Shown here: positions 39,527 through 46,446 of the stretch, in pieces
Position numbering within the stretch: position 1 is the first letter of the stretch
How the letters are laid out: every line of letters starts with the position of its first letter
Position numbers and translations under genes: made by a program
Notes under the pieces: generated by a model
Seen by the model: only the letters and a program-made list of their open reading frames with translations
What the model was told of the DNA's origin: nothing
Databases searched by the model: none
Origin: Burkholderia sp. IMCC1007
GTDB taxonomy: Bacteria; Pseudomonadota; Gammaproteobacteria; Burkholderiales; Burkholderiaceae
Reading direction: 5' to 3'
NCBI RefSeq assembly: GCF_027257875.1
Contig: NZ_JAPVQY010000061.1
Span: 1 to 46,446 of the forward strand
DNA: 46,446 nt

Positions 39527-40015
39527 TTACGCGAGCAGCGACCGCAACATCCACGCGGTCTTTTCATGCGTCTGCAGGCGCTGCGTGAGCAGGTCGGCGG
39601 TCGGCTCGTCGCTGGCCGCGTCGGCGACCGGGAAGATTTCGCGCGCGGTGCGCACGACCGTCTCGTGCCCTTCGACGAGCTGGCGGATCATCTCTTCGGC
39701 CGCCGGTACGCCGTTCGCTTCCGGCACCGACGACAGCTTCGCGAAATCCGCGAACGTGCCCGGCGCCACGACGCCGAGCGTGCGAATGCGCTCCGCAACC
39801 AGATCGACCGCGAGCCACAGTTCGTTGTACTGCTCTTCGAACATCAGGTGCAGCGTGTTGAACATCGGACCCGTGACGTTCCAGTGAAAATTGTGGGTCT
39901 TCAGGTACAGCGAAAACGTATCGGCCAGCAGGCGCGACAGGCCGTCCGCGATCTTCTTGCGGTCCTTGTCGCTGATGCCGATGTTGATCTGCGTTGCATT
40001 GCCTTTCTTGGCCAT
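39527..40015 (-). CDS. dps: Dps-family DNA-binding ferritin-like protein
   Basis: A 162-residue Dps, forming a dodecamer that stores iron and protects DNA from peroxide. The ferroxidase signature is present: THNFHWNVTGPMFNTLHLMF followed by EEQYNELWLAVDLVAERIR, with the conserved His, Asp and Glu residues. The N-terminus (MAKKGNATQINIG) has the short Lys-rich tail used for DNA binding. It is the last gene of the katG–small ORF–dps group on the minus strand and should be induced by OxyR together with katG. Confidence 0.96.
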   Translation of the reverse strand: MAKKGNATQINIGISDKDRKKIADGLSRLLADTFSLYLKTHNFHWNVTGPMFNTLHLMFEEQYNELWLAVDLVAERIRTLGVVAPGTFADFAKLSSVPEANGVPAAEEMIRQLVEGHETVVRTAREIFPVADAASDEPTADLLTQRLQTHEKTAWMLRSLLA

Positions 40016-40133
40016 CTTCGGGACTCCTCACTCGAAATGTTGAACCGGAAAATGCGGCGAGCAATCCGCGTGCCGCGTCGCGCGGCATGCGTTCGCGGCT
40101 TGCGGGCGCAGCGCGTCGCGCTGATCGCCGCGC

Positions 40134-40298
40134 TCAGCCGCCGGAAAGCGGCGCAATCGCGTGCAGCGCCTGCGCGGCCAGCTCCGCGGCACCGCCGATG
40201 ACGATCGCGAAACCGACGACGCGCCGTGCCAGCTCGCCCGGCGAGCGCAGGAGGGGCGCCGCGGCTGCGGCACGCATGTTCAGCATCATCTGCGTCAT
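40134..40298 (-). CDS. Small hydrophobic protein between katG and dps
   Basis: A 54-residue ORF from ATG 40298 to TGA 40134–40136. It has an excellent ribosome site (AAGGAG, 8 bases before ATG). The protein begins MTQMMLNMRAAAAAPLL, has a basic patch (RSPGELARR), then a hydrophobic segment (VVGFAIVIGGAAELAAQAL) that could be one membrane helix or a hydrophobic helix, and ends APLSGG. I do not recognise the family. The position within an OxyR-type operon suggests a peroxide-response role, which is inference. It was chosen because of the ribosome site and codon usage, despite its length. Confidence 0.6.
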   Translation of the reverse strand: MTQMMLNMRAAAAAPLLRSPGELARRVVGFAIVIGGAAELAAQALHAIAPLSGG

Positions 40299-40331
40299 GG
40301 TCGTCACTCCTTCGACGAAACGGTGGGGGAT

Positions 40332-40361
40332 GAAACGGCCGGTCGGGCGACCGGCCGTTTC
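40332..40361 (-). other. Perfect 13-bp hairpin between katG and the small ORF
   Basis: GAAACGGCCGGTC (40332–40344), loop GGGC, and the exact complement (40349–40361), 37 bases after the katG stop. On the minus strand it is followed by ATCCCCC, not a T-run. It may stabilise or process the katG mRNA and lower transcription into dps rather than end it fully. Confidence 0.6.
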
Positions 40362-40397
40362 GCGCTACAACACGACTGCGCTACCGCATCGCGGCAT

Positions 40398-42584
40398 TCA
40401 CGCGAGGTCGAAGCGGTCGAGGTTCATCACCTTGGTCCAGGCCGCGACGAAATCGCGCACGAACTTCTCGTTCGCGTCCGCGCTGCCGTACACCTCGGCG
40501 AGCGCGCGCAGCTGCGAGTGCGAGCCGAAGATCAGGTCGACGCGCGTGCCCGTCCACTTCACCTGGCCCGTCGCGCGGTCGCGCCCTTCGAACACGTCGT
40601 TCGCGGCCGACACCGGCTTCCACTCCGTGCCCATGTCGAGCAGGTTCACGAAGAAGTCGTTGGTCAGCGCGCCCGGACGATCGGTGAACACGCCGTGCTT
40701 CGAGTCGCCGACGTTCGCGCCGAGCACACGCAGACCACCGACGAGCACCGTCAGCTCCGGCCCGCTCAGCGTCAGCAACTGCGCCTTGTCGACCAGCAGC
40801 GCCTCGGCCGGCGTCTTGTACGGATGCTTCAGGTAGTTGCGGAAACCGTCCGCGACCGGCTCGAGCACGGCCATCGCATGGACGTCGGTCTGCTCCTGCG
40901 ACGCGTCGGTCCGGCCCGGTGCGAACGGCACCGTCACCGCGACGCCCGCGCTCTTCGCAGCCTGCTCGACGCCGGCCGCACCGGCCAGCACGATCAGGTC
41001 GGCCAGCGACACCTTCTTGCCGCCCGGCTGCGCGTCGTTGAACGCCTTCTGCACGCCTTCGAGCGTCTCGAGCACCGCCGCGAGCGCAACCGGCTGGTTC
41101 ACTTCCCAGTCCTTCTGCGGCGCGAGGCGAATGCGCGCACCGTTCGCGCCGCCGCGCTTGTCCGAACCGCGGAACGTCGAGGCCGACGCCCACGCGGTCG
41201 ACACGAGCTGCGACACGGTCAGCCCCGTCGCGAGAATCCGTGCCTTCAGCGCCGCGACGTCCGCGTCATCGATCAGCGGGTGATCGACGGCCGGGATCGG
41301 GTCCTGCCACAGCAAATGCTCGGCCGGCACTTCCGGGCCGAGATAGCGTGCGCGCGGACCCATGTCGCGGTGCGTGAGCTTGAACCATGCGCGTGCGAAC
41401 GCGTCGGCGAACTCGGCCGGATTCTCGTAGAAGCGGCGCGAGATCTTCTCGTAGGCCGGGTCGAAACGCAGCGACAGGTCGGTCGTGAGCATCGTCGGGC
41501 GATGCTTCTTCGACGGATCGAACGCATCCGGAATCACCTCGTCGGCGCCCTTCGCGACCCACTGGTGCGCACCGGCCGGGCTCTTCGTCAGTTCCCATTC
41601 GTAGCTGAACAGGTGCTTGAAGAAGTCGTTGCTCCACTTCGTCGGCGTCGACGTCCACGTGACTTCGAGGCCGCTCGTGATCGCATCGTGGCCCTTGCCC
41701 GATGCGTACGTGCTCTTCCAGCCGAGACCCTGCTGCTCGATGCCTGCCGCTTCCGGCTCCGGGCCGACGTTCGTCGCGGGGCCCGCGCCGTGCGTCTTGC
41801 CGAACGTGTGGCCGCCCGCGATCAGCGCGACCGTCTCTTCGTCGTTCATCGCCATCCGCGCAAACGTCTCGCGGATGTCGCGCGCCGCGGCGACCGGGTC
41901 GGGATTGCCGTCCGGGCCTTCCGGGTTCACGTAGATGAGGCCCATCTGCACGGCGGCAAGCGGGTTTTCGAGCTCGCGATCGCCCGAGTAGCGGCTGTTC
42001 GGGCCGCCGCTCAGCTCCAGCCAGATCTTTTCCGAACCCCAGTAGACGTCGTCCGGTTCCCACGTGTCGACACGACCGCCCGCGTAACCGAAGGTCTTGA
42101 AGCCCATCGATTCGAGCGCGACGTTGCCGGTCAGGATCAGCAGGTCGGCCCACGAGATGTTGCGGCCGTACTTCTGCTTGATCGGCCACAGCAGCCGGCG
42201 CGCCTTGTCGAGGTTCGCGTTGTCCGGCCAGCTGTTCAGCGGTGCGAAGCGCTGTTGCCCGCCGCCCGCGCCGCCGCGGCCGTCGGCGATCCGGTACGTG
42301 CCGGCGCTGTGCCATGCCATCCGGATGAACAGGCCGCCGTAATGGCCGAAGTCGGCCGGCCACCAGTCCTGCGACGTCGTCATCAGCGCGTGCAGGTCCT
42401 TCTTCACCGCCGCGAGGTCCAGCTTCTTGAACGCCTCGGCGTAGTCGAACTCCTTGTCCATCGGATCGGACAGCGCCGAGTGCCGGTGCAGGATGTTCAG
42501 GTTCAGCTGATTCGGCCACCAGTCCTTGTTCGACGTGCCGCCGGCCGCCGTATGGTTGAACGGACATTTCGATTCGGTCGACAT
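40398..42584 (-). CDS. katG: Catalase-peroxidase KatG
   Basis: A 728-residue bifunctional haem catalase-peroxidase. ATG 42584 has AAAAGGAGA upstream. In the N-terminal active half the distal Arg88/Trp91/His92 are in FIRMAWHSAGTYR, and the proximal haem ligand is His259 in AGGHTFGKTHGAG. The Trp91–Tyr218 (LIYVNPEG)–Met244 (RMAMND) trio has the spacing needed for the covalent adduct that gives catalase activity. The C-terminal half is the usual degenerate duplicate without haem. It degrades H2O2. It lies downstream of oxyR and the OxyR-like operator at 43017–43053, and upstream of dps. Confidence 0.98.
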   Translation of the reverse strand: MSTESKCPFNHTAAGGTSNKDWWPNQLNLNILHRHSALSDPMDKEFDYAEAFKKLDLAAVKKDLHALMTTSQDWWPADFGHYGGLFIRMAWHSAGTYRIADGRGGAGGGQQRFAPLNSWPDNANLDKARRLLWPIKQKYGRNISWADLLILTGNVALESMGFKTFGYAGGRVDTWEPDDVYWGSEKIWLELSGGPNSRYSGDRELENPLAAVQMGLIYVNPEGPDGNPDPVAAARDIRETFARMAMNDEETVALIAGGHTFGKTHGAGPATNVGPEPEAAGIEQQGLGWKSTYASGKGHDAITSGLEVTWTSTPTKWSNDFFKHLFSYEWELTKSPAGAHQWVAKGADEVIPDAFDPSKKHRPTMLTTDLSLRFDPAYEKISRRFYENPAEFADAFARAWFKLTHRDMGPRARYLGPEVPAEHLLWQDPIPAVDHPLIDDADVAALKARILATGLTVSQLVSTAWASASTFRGSDKRGGANGARIRLAPQKDWEVNQPVALAAVLETLEGVQKAFNDAQPGGKKVSLADLIVLAGAAGVEQAAKSAGVAVTVPFAPGRTDASQEQTDVHAMAVLEPVADGFRNYLKHPYKTPAEALLVDKAQLLTLSGPELTVLVGGLRVLGANVGDSKHGVFTDRPGALTNDFFVNLLDMGTEWKPVSAANDVFEGRDRATGQVKWTGTRVDLIFGSHSQLRALAEVYGSADANEKFVRDFVAAWTKVMNLDRFDLA

Positions 42585-42797
42585 GCTTTTCTCCTTTTAT
42601 TGCTCATAGGCCCCCACGTGCCGGGCGCGGTTCGTGGTGCATTGCGGGGGATGAAACGGAACAGGTTGGCCCTGTCGGTGCTACGGGGTGCCGGGCGCGG
42701 CCTTCGGTGCGGGTTTCGTGATTTCCGACATGCAACGCTCCCTCATGGCTGGACAGCAGGTGAAGCGGGGGAACACGGGACCGGCGTGCAGCGGCAC

Positions 42798-42935
42798 TCA
42801 TCCGCCATACACACGATCCGCCAGATACGCGAACGCAATCGGGCGCAGGCTGCGGGCCGCGGCCCTGGCTCGACTTACGACTTCGTCGCGCGACGGGATG
42901 TTCCGCTGCGCGTGCTGCAATACCGACCGCATCAT
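42798..42935 (-). CDS. Small basic protein between the OxyR-like promoter and katG
   Basis: A 45-residue ORF, ATG 42935 (or 42932) to TGA 42798–42800, with a near-perfect ribosome site (AAAGGAGGA, 5 bases from the first ATG). The protein is MMRSVLQHAQRN.. then Arg/Ala-rich (SRARAAARSLR) and ends AYLADRVYGG. No family is recognised. It is the first ORF of the transcript expected from the OxyR-type promoter, so it should be peroxide-induced with katG. In the 213 bases between it and katG there is at most a 16-codon ORF (42681–42731), which I do not call. Confidence 0.5.
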   Translation of the reverse strand: MMRSVLQHAQRNIPSRDEVVSRARAAARSLRPIAFAYLADRVYGG

Positions 42936-43005
42936 GACATCCTCCTTTGACCCTTGCATCCAGCGTGCAAATCAGCGCTCGCTGCGACGCCGATCCATGG
43001 AGAAG

Positions 43006-43053
43006 ATTCTATGCGCACCTATCGAATATTTGAATTTGATTAATTTCATCTAT
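43006..43053 (-). promoter_or_regulatory. OxyR-like operator and promoter of the katG operon
   Basis: On the minus strand a 37-base AT-rich block (43053 to 43017) begins ATAGATGAAATTAATC and matches the spacing of the remembered OxyR pattern ATAG-T---A-CTAT–N7–ATAG-T---A-CTAT at the outer ATAG and several T/A positions, with weaker inner tetrads. A -10-like TAGAAT follows at 43006–43011, and no good -35 is present, which is usual for an activator-dependent promoter. The transcript would run into the 45-codon ORF and katG. Confidence 0.5.
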
Positions 43054-43069
43054 GCGATAGGGAAAAATA

Positions 43070-43090
43070 AACGGGGTCGTGAGCCCCGTT
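43070..43090 (-). terminator. Intrinsic terminator of oxyR
   Basis: Stem AACGGGG (43070–43076) / CCCCGTT (43084–43090) with a 7-base loop, followed on the minus strand by TATTTTTCC. It is 32 bases after the oxyR stop and separates oxyR from the katG promoter immediately beyond. Confidence 0.75.
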
Positions 43091-43122
43091 CATCGATTCG
43101 TAGCGGTACACACCGTGCCCGG

Positions 43123-44082
43123 TCAGTTCATCGTCGCCGGCATGTCGAGCTTCGCGACGCCCGGCAGATCGCATGCGGCGATCGCCTCGCTGATCGCGTC
43201 GATCGCCGGCATCCGCGTGAAGCTCTTGCGCCACACCAGCACGACGCGGCGATCGGGCACCGGTTCGTTGAACGGCACGTACGACAGCAGCTCGGCATCG
43301 GGGCCGTTCGCGCGCGGCCCGATCTCGGCGACCGACATGCGCGGCAGCACCGTGATGCCGACGCCGCTCGCGACCATGTGGCGAATCGTCTCGAGCGACG
43401 AACCTTCGAAGGTCTTCTGGATGCCGTCGGCCGTCTGCGAGAAGCGCATCAGCTCCGGGCACACGCCGAGCACGTGATCGCGGAAGCAGTGGCCGTTGCC
43501 GAGCAGCAGCATGGTTTCCTGCTTCAGATCCTCGGCGTCGATCTCTTCGCGCTTCTCCCACGGGTGGCCGGCCGGCAACGCGACGACGAACGGCTCGTCG
43601 TACAGCGGTCGCACCATCAGGCCGGTTTCCGGGAACGGCAGCGCCATGATCGCGGCGTCGATCTCGCCCTGCTTCAGCAGTTCGAGCAGCTTCAGCGTGT
43701 AGTTCTCCTGCAGCATCAGCGGCATCTGCGGCACACGCTGGATCATCTGCTTGACGAGCGTCGGCAGCAGGTACGGCCCGATCGTATAGATCACGCCGAG
43801 ACGGAACGGGCCGACGAGCGGGTCCTTGCCCTGCTTCGCGATCTCCTTGATCGCGAAGGTCTGCTCCAGCACGCGCTGCGCCTGGGTGACGATCTGGTCG
43901 CCGATCGGGGTCACGCTCACTTCGCTCGCGCCGCGCTCGAAAATCTGCACGTTGAGCTCGTCTTCCAGCTTCTTGATCGCCACCGACAGCGTCGGCTGGC
44001 TCACGAAGCATGCTTCGGCCGCGCGGCCGAAATGCCGCTCACGCGCAACCGCGACGATGTATTTCAATTCAGTCAGCGTCAT
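43123..44082 (-). CDS. oxyR: Hydrogen peroxide sensor and regulator OxyR
   Basis: A 319-residue LysR-type regulator. The winged helix-turn-helix is at residues 1–60 (FGRAAEACFVSQPTLSVAIK). The redox cysteines are Cys199 (GNGHCFRD) and Cys208 (LGVCPE), at the same numbers as in E. coli OxyR, where they form the peroxide-sensing disulfide. GVGITVLPRMSV lies in the effector domain. It is downstream of recG (125 bases) and upstream of katG on the same strand, and should activate katG and dps. An own promoter is visible at 44120–44149, flanked by ATAG-type motifs that may allow autoregulation. Confidence 0.97.
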   Translation of the reverse strand: MTLTELKYIVAVARERHFGRAAEACFVSQPTLSVAIKKLEDELNVQIFERGASEVSVTPIGDQIVTQAQRVLEQTFAIKEIAKQGKDPLVGPFRLGVIYTIGPYLLPTLVKQMIQRVPQMPLMLQENYTLKLLELLKQGEIDAAIMALPFPETGLMVRPLYDEPFVVALPAGHPWEKREEIDAEDLKQETMLLLGNGHCFRDHVLGVCPELMRFSQTADGIQKTFEGSSLETIRHMVASGVGITVLPRMSVAEIGPRANGPDAELLSYVPFNEPVPDRRVVLVWRKSFTRMPAIDAISEAIAACDLPGVAKLDMPATMN

Positions 44083-44119
44083 TGTGGGTCAATCAGGGTT
44101 ATACAGGCGATAGGTTTAA

Positions 44120-44149
44120 TTTATACACCTACTGACGCCGGTTCGCCAA
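44120..44149 (-). promoter_or_regulatory. Promoter of oxyR
   Basis: Minus strand: TTGGCG (44144–44149), 18-base spacer, TATAAA (44120–44125), about 40 bases before the oxyR ATG. The adjoining sequence ATAGGTTTAATTTAT (44110–44124, plus strand) resembles half of an OxyR site, as expected for autoregulation. Confidence 0.5.
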
Positions 44150-44207
44150 GTTTCTCTTCATCGGGATACGCTCGGCGGCCCTGGGAATCCGACCCTGAAT
44201 GGGCGCA

Positions 44208-46446
44208 TCAGGCCTTCAGATACTGCTCGCGCGCGCCGAGCCAGCGCGCGAGATGCTGCGTGACGATGTCGGGATACGCTTCGATCAGCCGCGACGCGGC
44301 ATCGCGGGCCGGGTCGATCAGCCAGCCGTCCGTTTCGAGGTTCGCGAAGCGCAGCATCGCCGCGCCCGACTGGCGCGCGCCGAGGAATTCGCCGGGGCCG
44401 CGGATTTCGAGATCGCGCCGCGCGATCTCGAAGCCGTCGGTCGTCTCGCGCATCGTCTTCAGCCGTTCGCGGCCGGTCAGCGACAGCGGCCCGGTGTACA
44501 GCAGCACGCACACCGACGCCGCGGTGCCGCGCCCGACACGGCCGCGCAACTGGTGCAGCTGCGCGAGGCCGAAGCGCTCCGCGTGCTCGATCACCATCAA
44601 CGATGCGTTCGGCACGTCGACGCCGACTTCGATCACGGTCGTCGCGACGAGCAGCTGGACCTCGTTGCGCGTGAACGCTTCCATCACGGCCGCCTTGTCG
44701 GCCGGCGACAGGCGGCCGTGCACGAGGCCGACCTTCAATTCGGGGAGTGCGGCGGCCAGCGTCTCGTAGGTCTCGACGGCCGTCTGCAGCTGCAGCGTCT
44801 CGCTCTCCTCGATCAAAGGGCACACCCAGTACACCTGGCGGCCCGTCAGCGCAGCCTCGCGCACGCGGGCGATCACCTCCTCGCGCCGCGCGTCGCCGAC
44901 GAGCCGCGTCAGCACCGGCGTGCGGCCGGGCGGCAGCTCGTCGATCGTCGACACCTCGAGATCCGCGTAATACGTCATCGCGAGCGTGCGCGGAATCGGC
45001 GTGGCCGACATCATCAGCTGGTGCGGCTGGAAATCGCGTGCGCCGTTGGCCGCATTCGCCGCCTTCGCGCGCAGCGCAAGCCGCTGCTCGACGCCGAAGC
45101 GGTGCTGCTCGTCGACGATCACGAGGCCGAGCCGCGCGAATTCGACGGTGTCCTGGATGATCGCGTGCGTGCCGATCACGAGCTGCGCGGTGCCGAGCGC
45201 CGCGGCCTCGATCGCCGCGCGTTTCTCCTTCGCCTTCAGGCTGCCGGCGAGCCATGCGACCGTCACGCCGAGCGGCTCGAGCCATGCGCGCAGCTTGCGC
45301 GCGTGCTGCTCCGCGAGGATTTCGGTCGGCGCCATCAGCGCCGCCTGGTAGCCGGCATCGATCGCCTGCGTCGCGGCCAGCGCCGCGACGACCGTCTTGC
45401 CGCTGCCGACGTCGCCCTGCAGCAGCCGCTGCATCGGGTGCGGGAGCGTCAGGTCGTGCGCGATCTCGTCGACCACGCGCGCCTGGGCGCCCGTCAGCGT
45501 GAACGGCAGCGCCGCGTAAAGGCGCGTGGTGAGCGCATCGGCGTCGCTCGCGGTGCGGCGCGGCATCGCGGGCGCGGCGCGGGTGCGGCGCTCCTCGTGC
45601 GCGCGCTTGAGCGACAGCTGCTGCGCGAGCAGCTCCTCGAACTTGATGCGGGTCCACGCCGGATGCGAGCCGTCCATCAGCGCGGCTTCGTCCGAATCGA
45701 CGCCCGGGTGATGCAGGATCCGCACGGCCTGTTCGAGCGACGGCACGCCGAGCGGCTTCAGGTAGTCGCGCACGATCTCGGGCGGCAGCAGCTCGGGCAG
45801 CGGCGTGCGCTCGACCGCGTTCTCGATCGCCTTGCGCAGATACGCCTGCGACACGCCGGCCGTGCTCGGGTAGACGGGCGTGAGCACCTGCGGCAACGGC
45901 GCATCGGCTTCGACGACGCGCACCGCCGGATGCACCATCTCCATCCCGAAGAAGCCGCCGCGCACGTCGCCGCGCACGCGCAGCCGCTGGCCGACGGCCA
46001 TCTGCTTGACCTGCGACCCGTAGAAATTCAGGAAGCGCAGCACGAGCTGCTCGCCGTCGTCGTCCTGGATCTTCACGACGAGCTGGCGGCGCGGCCGGTA
46101 CGCGACCTCGTTGTCGAACACGACGCCTTCGGTCTGCGCGATGCCGCCCGGCAGCAGTTCGCCGATCGGCGTGAGCGTGGTTTCGTCCTCGTAGCGCATC
46201 GGCAGATGCAGCACGAGATCGATCGAGCGCGTGAGGCCGAGCTTCGCGAGCTTGTCGACGGTCTTCACGGGCTTGTCGGCGGCCGGCTTCTTCTTGCGTT
46301 TCGTGCCGGATGCGCCGGGCGCATCCGCTTCGTCGCCGCCCGCGCCCGGTTCGACATCGGGCGCGGCGGCGGCCGGCTGCGCGAGCCGCCCGTCGGCGCC
46401 GCGCTTCGGGGCGGCACGACGCGGTGCGGCACTGCGCGGCTCCGCA
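44208..46446 (-). CDS. recG: ATP-dependent DNA helicase RecG (5' end outside window)
   Basis: The frame is open from the right edge to the stop at 44208–44210. RecG rescues stalled forks and branch-migrates Holliday junctions. The wedge/OB region (HLPMRYEDETTLTPIGELLPG) is followed by Walker A (LLQGDVGSGKTVVA), the DEQH box (VIVDEQHRFGVEQR), MSATPIPRT and helicase motif VI in the GRVGRGTAAS segment. A GTG at 46268 could serve as a start but would cut off the conserved stretch before KLAKLGL. In-frame sequence upstream is an Ala/Pro/Lys-rich, disordered-looking extension (TKRKKKPAADKP) that continues out of the window, so I treat the gene as truncated by the edge. Confidence 0.95.
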   Translation of the reverse strand, partial: AEPRSAAPRRAAPKRGADGRLAQPAAAAPDVEPGAGGDEADAPGASGTKRKKKPAADKPVKTVDKLAKLGLTRSIDLVLHLPMRYEDETTLTPIGELLPGGIAQTEGVVFDNEVAYRPRRQLVVKIQDDDGEQLVLRFLNFYGSQVKQMAVGQRLRVRGDVRGGFFGMEMVHPAVRVVEADAPLPQVLTPVYPSTAGVSQAYLRKAIENAVERTPLPELLPPEIVRDYLKPLGVPSLEQAVRILHHPGVDSDEAALMDGSHPAWTRIKFEELLAQQLSLKRAHEERRTRAAPAMPRRTASDADALTTRLYAALPFTLTGAQARVVDEIAHDLTLPHPMQRLLQGDVGSGKTVVAALAATQAIDAGYQAALMAPTEILAEQHARKLRAWLEPLGVTVAWLAGSLKAKEKRAAIEAAALGTAQLVIGTHAIIQDTVEFARLGLVIVDEQHRFGVEQRLALRAKAANAANGARDFQPHQLMMSATPIPRTLAMTYYADLEVSTIDELPPGRTPVLTRLVGDARREEVIARVREAALTGRQVYWVCPLIEESETLQLQTAVETYETLAAALPELKVGLVHGRLSPADKAAVMEAFTRNEVQLLVATTVIEVGVDVPNASLMVIEHAERFGLAQLHQLRGRVGRGTAASVCVLLYTGPLSLTGRERLKTMRETTDGFEIARRDLEIRGPGEFLGARQSGAAMLRFANLETDGWLIDPARDAASRLIEAYPDIVTQHLARWLGAREQYLKA

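Noticed and set aside
42681..42731. 16-codon ORF with a GGGAG upstream between the 45-codon ORF and katG
   Set aside because: It is too short to support, with modest ribosome site and low-complexity sequence rich in Pro and Ala.

Overview
The window reads as chromosome 1 of a Burkholderia species, most likely from the B. cepacia complex. The support is very high GC with strong third-position GC bias (which creates long antisense open frames), the block hrcA–nadK–recN beside hemH, hslR, grpE, dnaK and dnaJ, and the recG–oxyR–katG–dps–ubiA–proC neighbourhood. These placements come from gene content and remembered family features, not from a search.

Bases 1–3254 are an accessory patch with visibly lower GC. 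It starts with the 3' end of a large protein, perhaps a type VI secretion effector. Three small membrane-anchored ORFs follow, candidate immunity proteins. The ATG of each overlaps the stop (ATGA) of a copy of the large gene's last codons, so the patch looks like a tandemly amplified effector-tail/immunity unit. It ends with an orphan C-terminal fragment and a STY0301-type exported protein.

Bases 3262–12856 are mostly a minus-strand heat-shock and housekeeping block: hrcA, hemH, hslR, grpE, a thioredoxin-like gene, dnaK, dnaJ and a fused pabB/pabC. Two sigma-32-like promoters are visible. Plus-strand nadK and recN and minus-strand glnE follow, then a plus-strand run of yhdP, a nitrilase-family amidase and tldD.

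Between tldD and aroG (25378–27410) a divergent cupin/AraC pair sits between two collinear 177-bp copies of the tldD 3' end, the second one degenerate. After it comes the leader of aroG: a promoter, a 21-codon leader peptide with seven consecutive Phe/Tyr/Trp codons, a mutually exclusive antiterminator and terminator, and then the DAHP synthase gene. This is a classical amino-acid attenuator architecture.

The right half holds hmp with an NsrR-like operator, a cobalamin adenosyltransferase, a D-lactate-dehydrogenase-like oxidase, and glcD, glcE and glcF for glycolate oxidation. A 265-bp MITE-like element with TA target duplication is inserted exactly in the glcE stop codon and separates glcE from glcF. 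Next are yggS, proC, ubiA, a pentanucleotide microsatellite, and an oxidative-stress block on the minus strand (oxyR, a 45-codon ORF, katG, a 54-codon ORF, dps) with an OxyR-like operator. recG runs off the right edge.

No rRNA, tRNA, CRISPR array or complete insertion sequence was seen.
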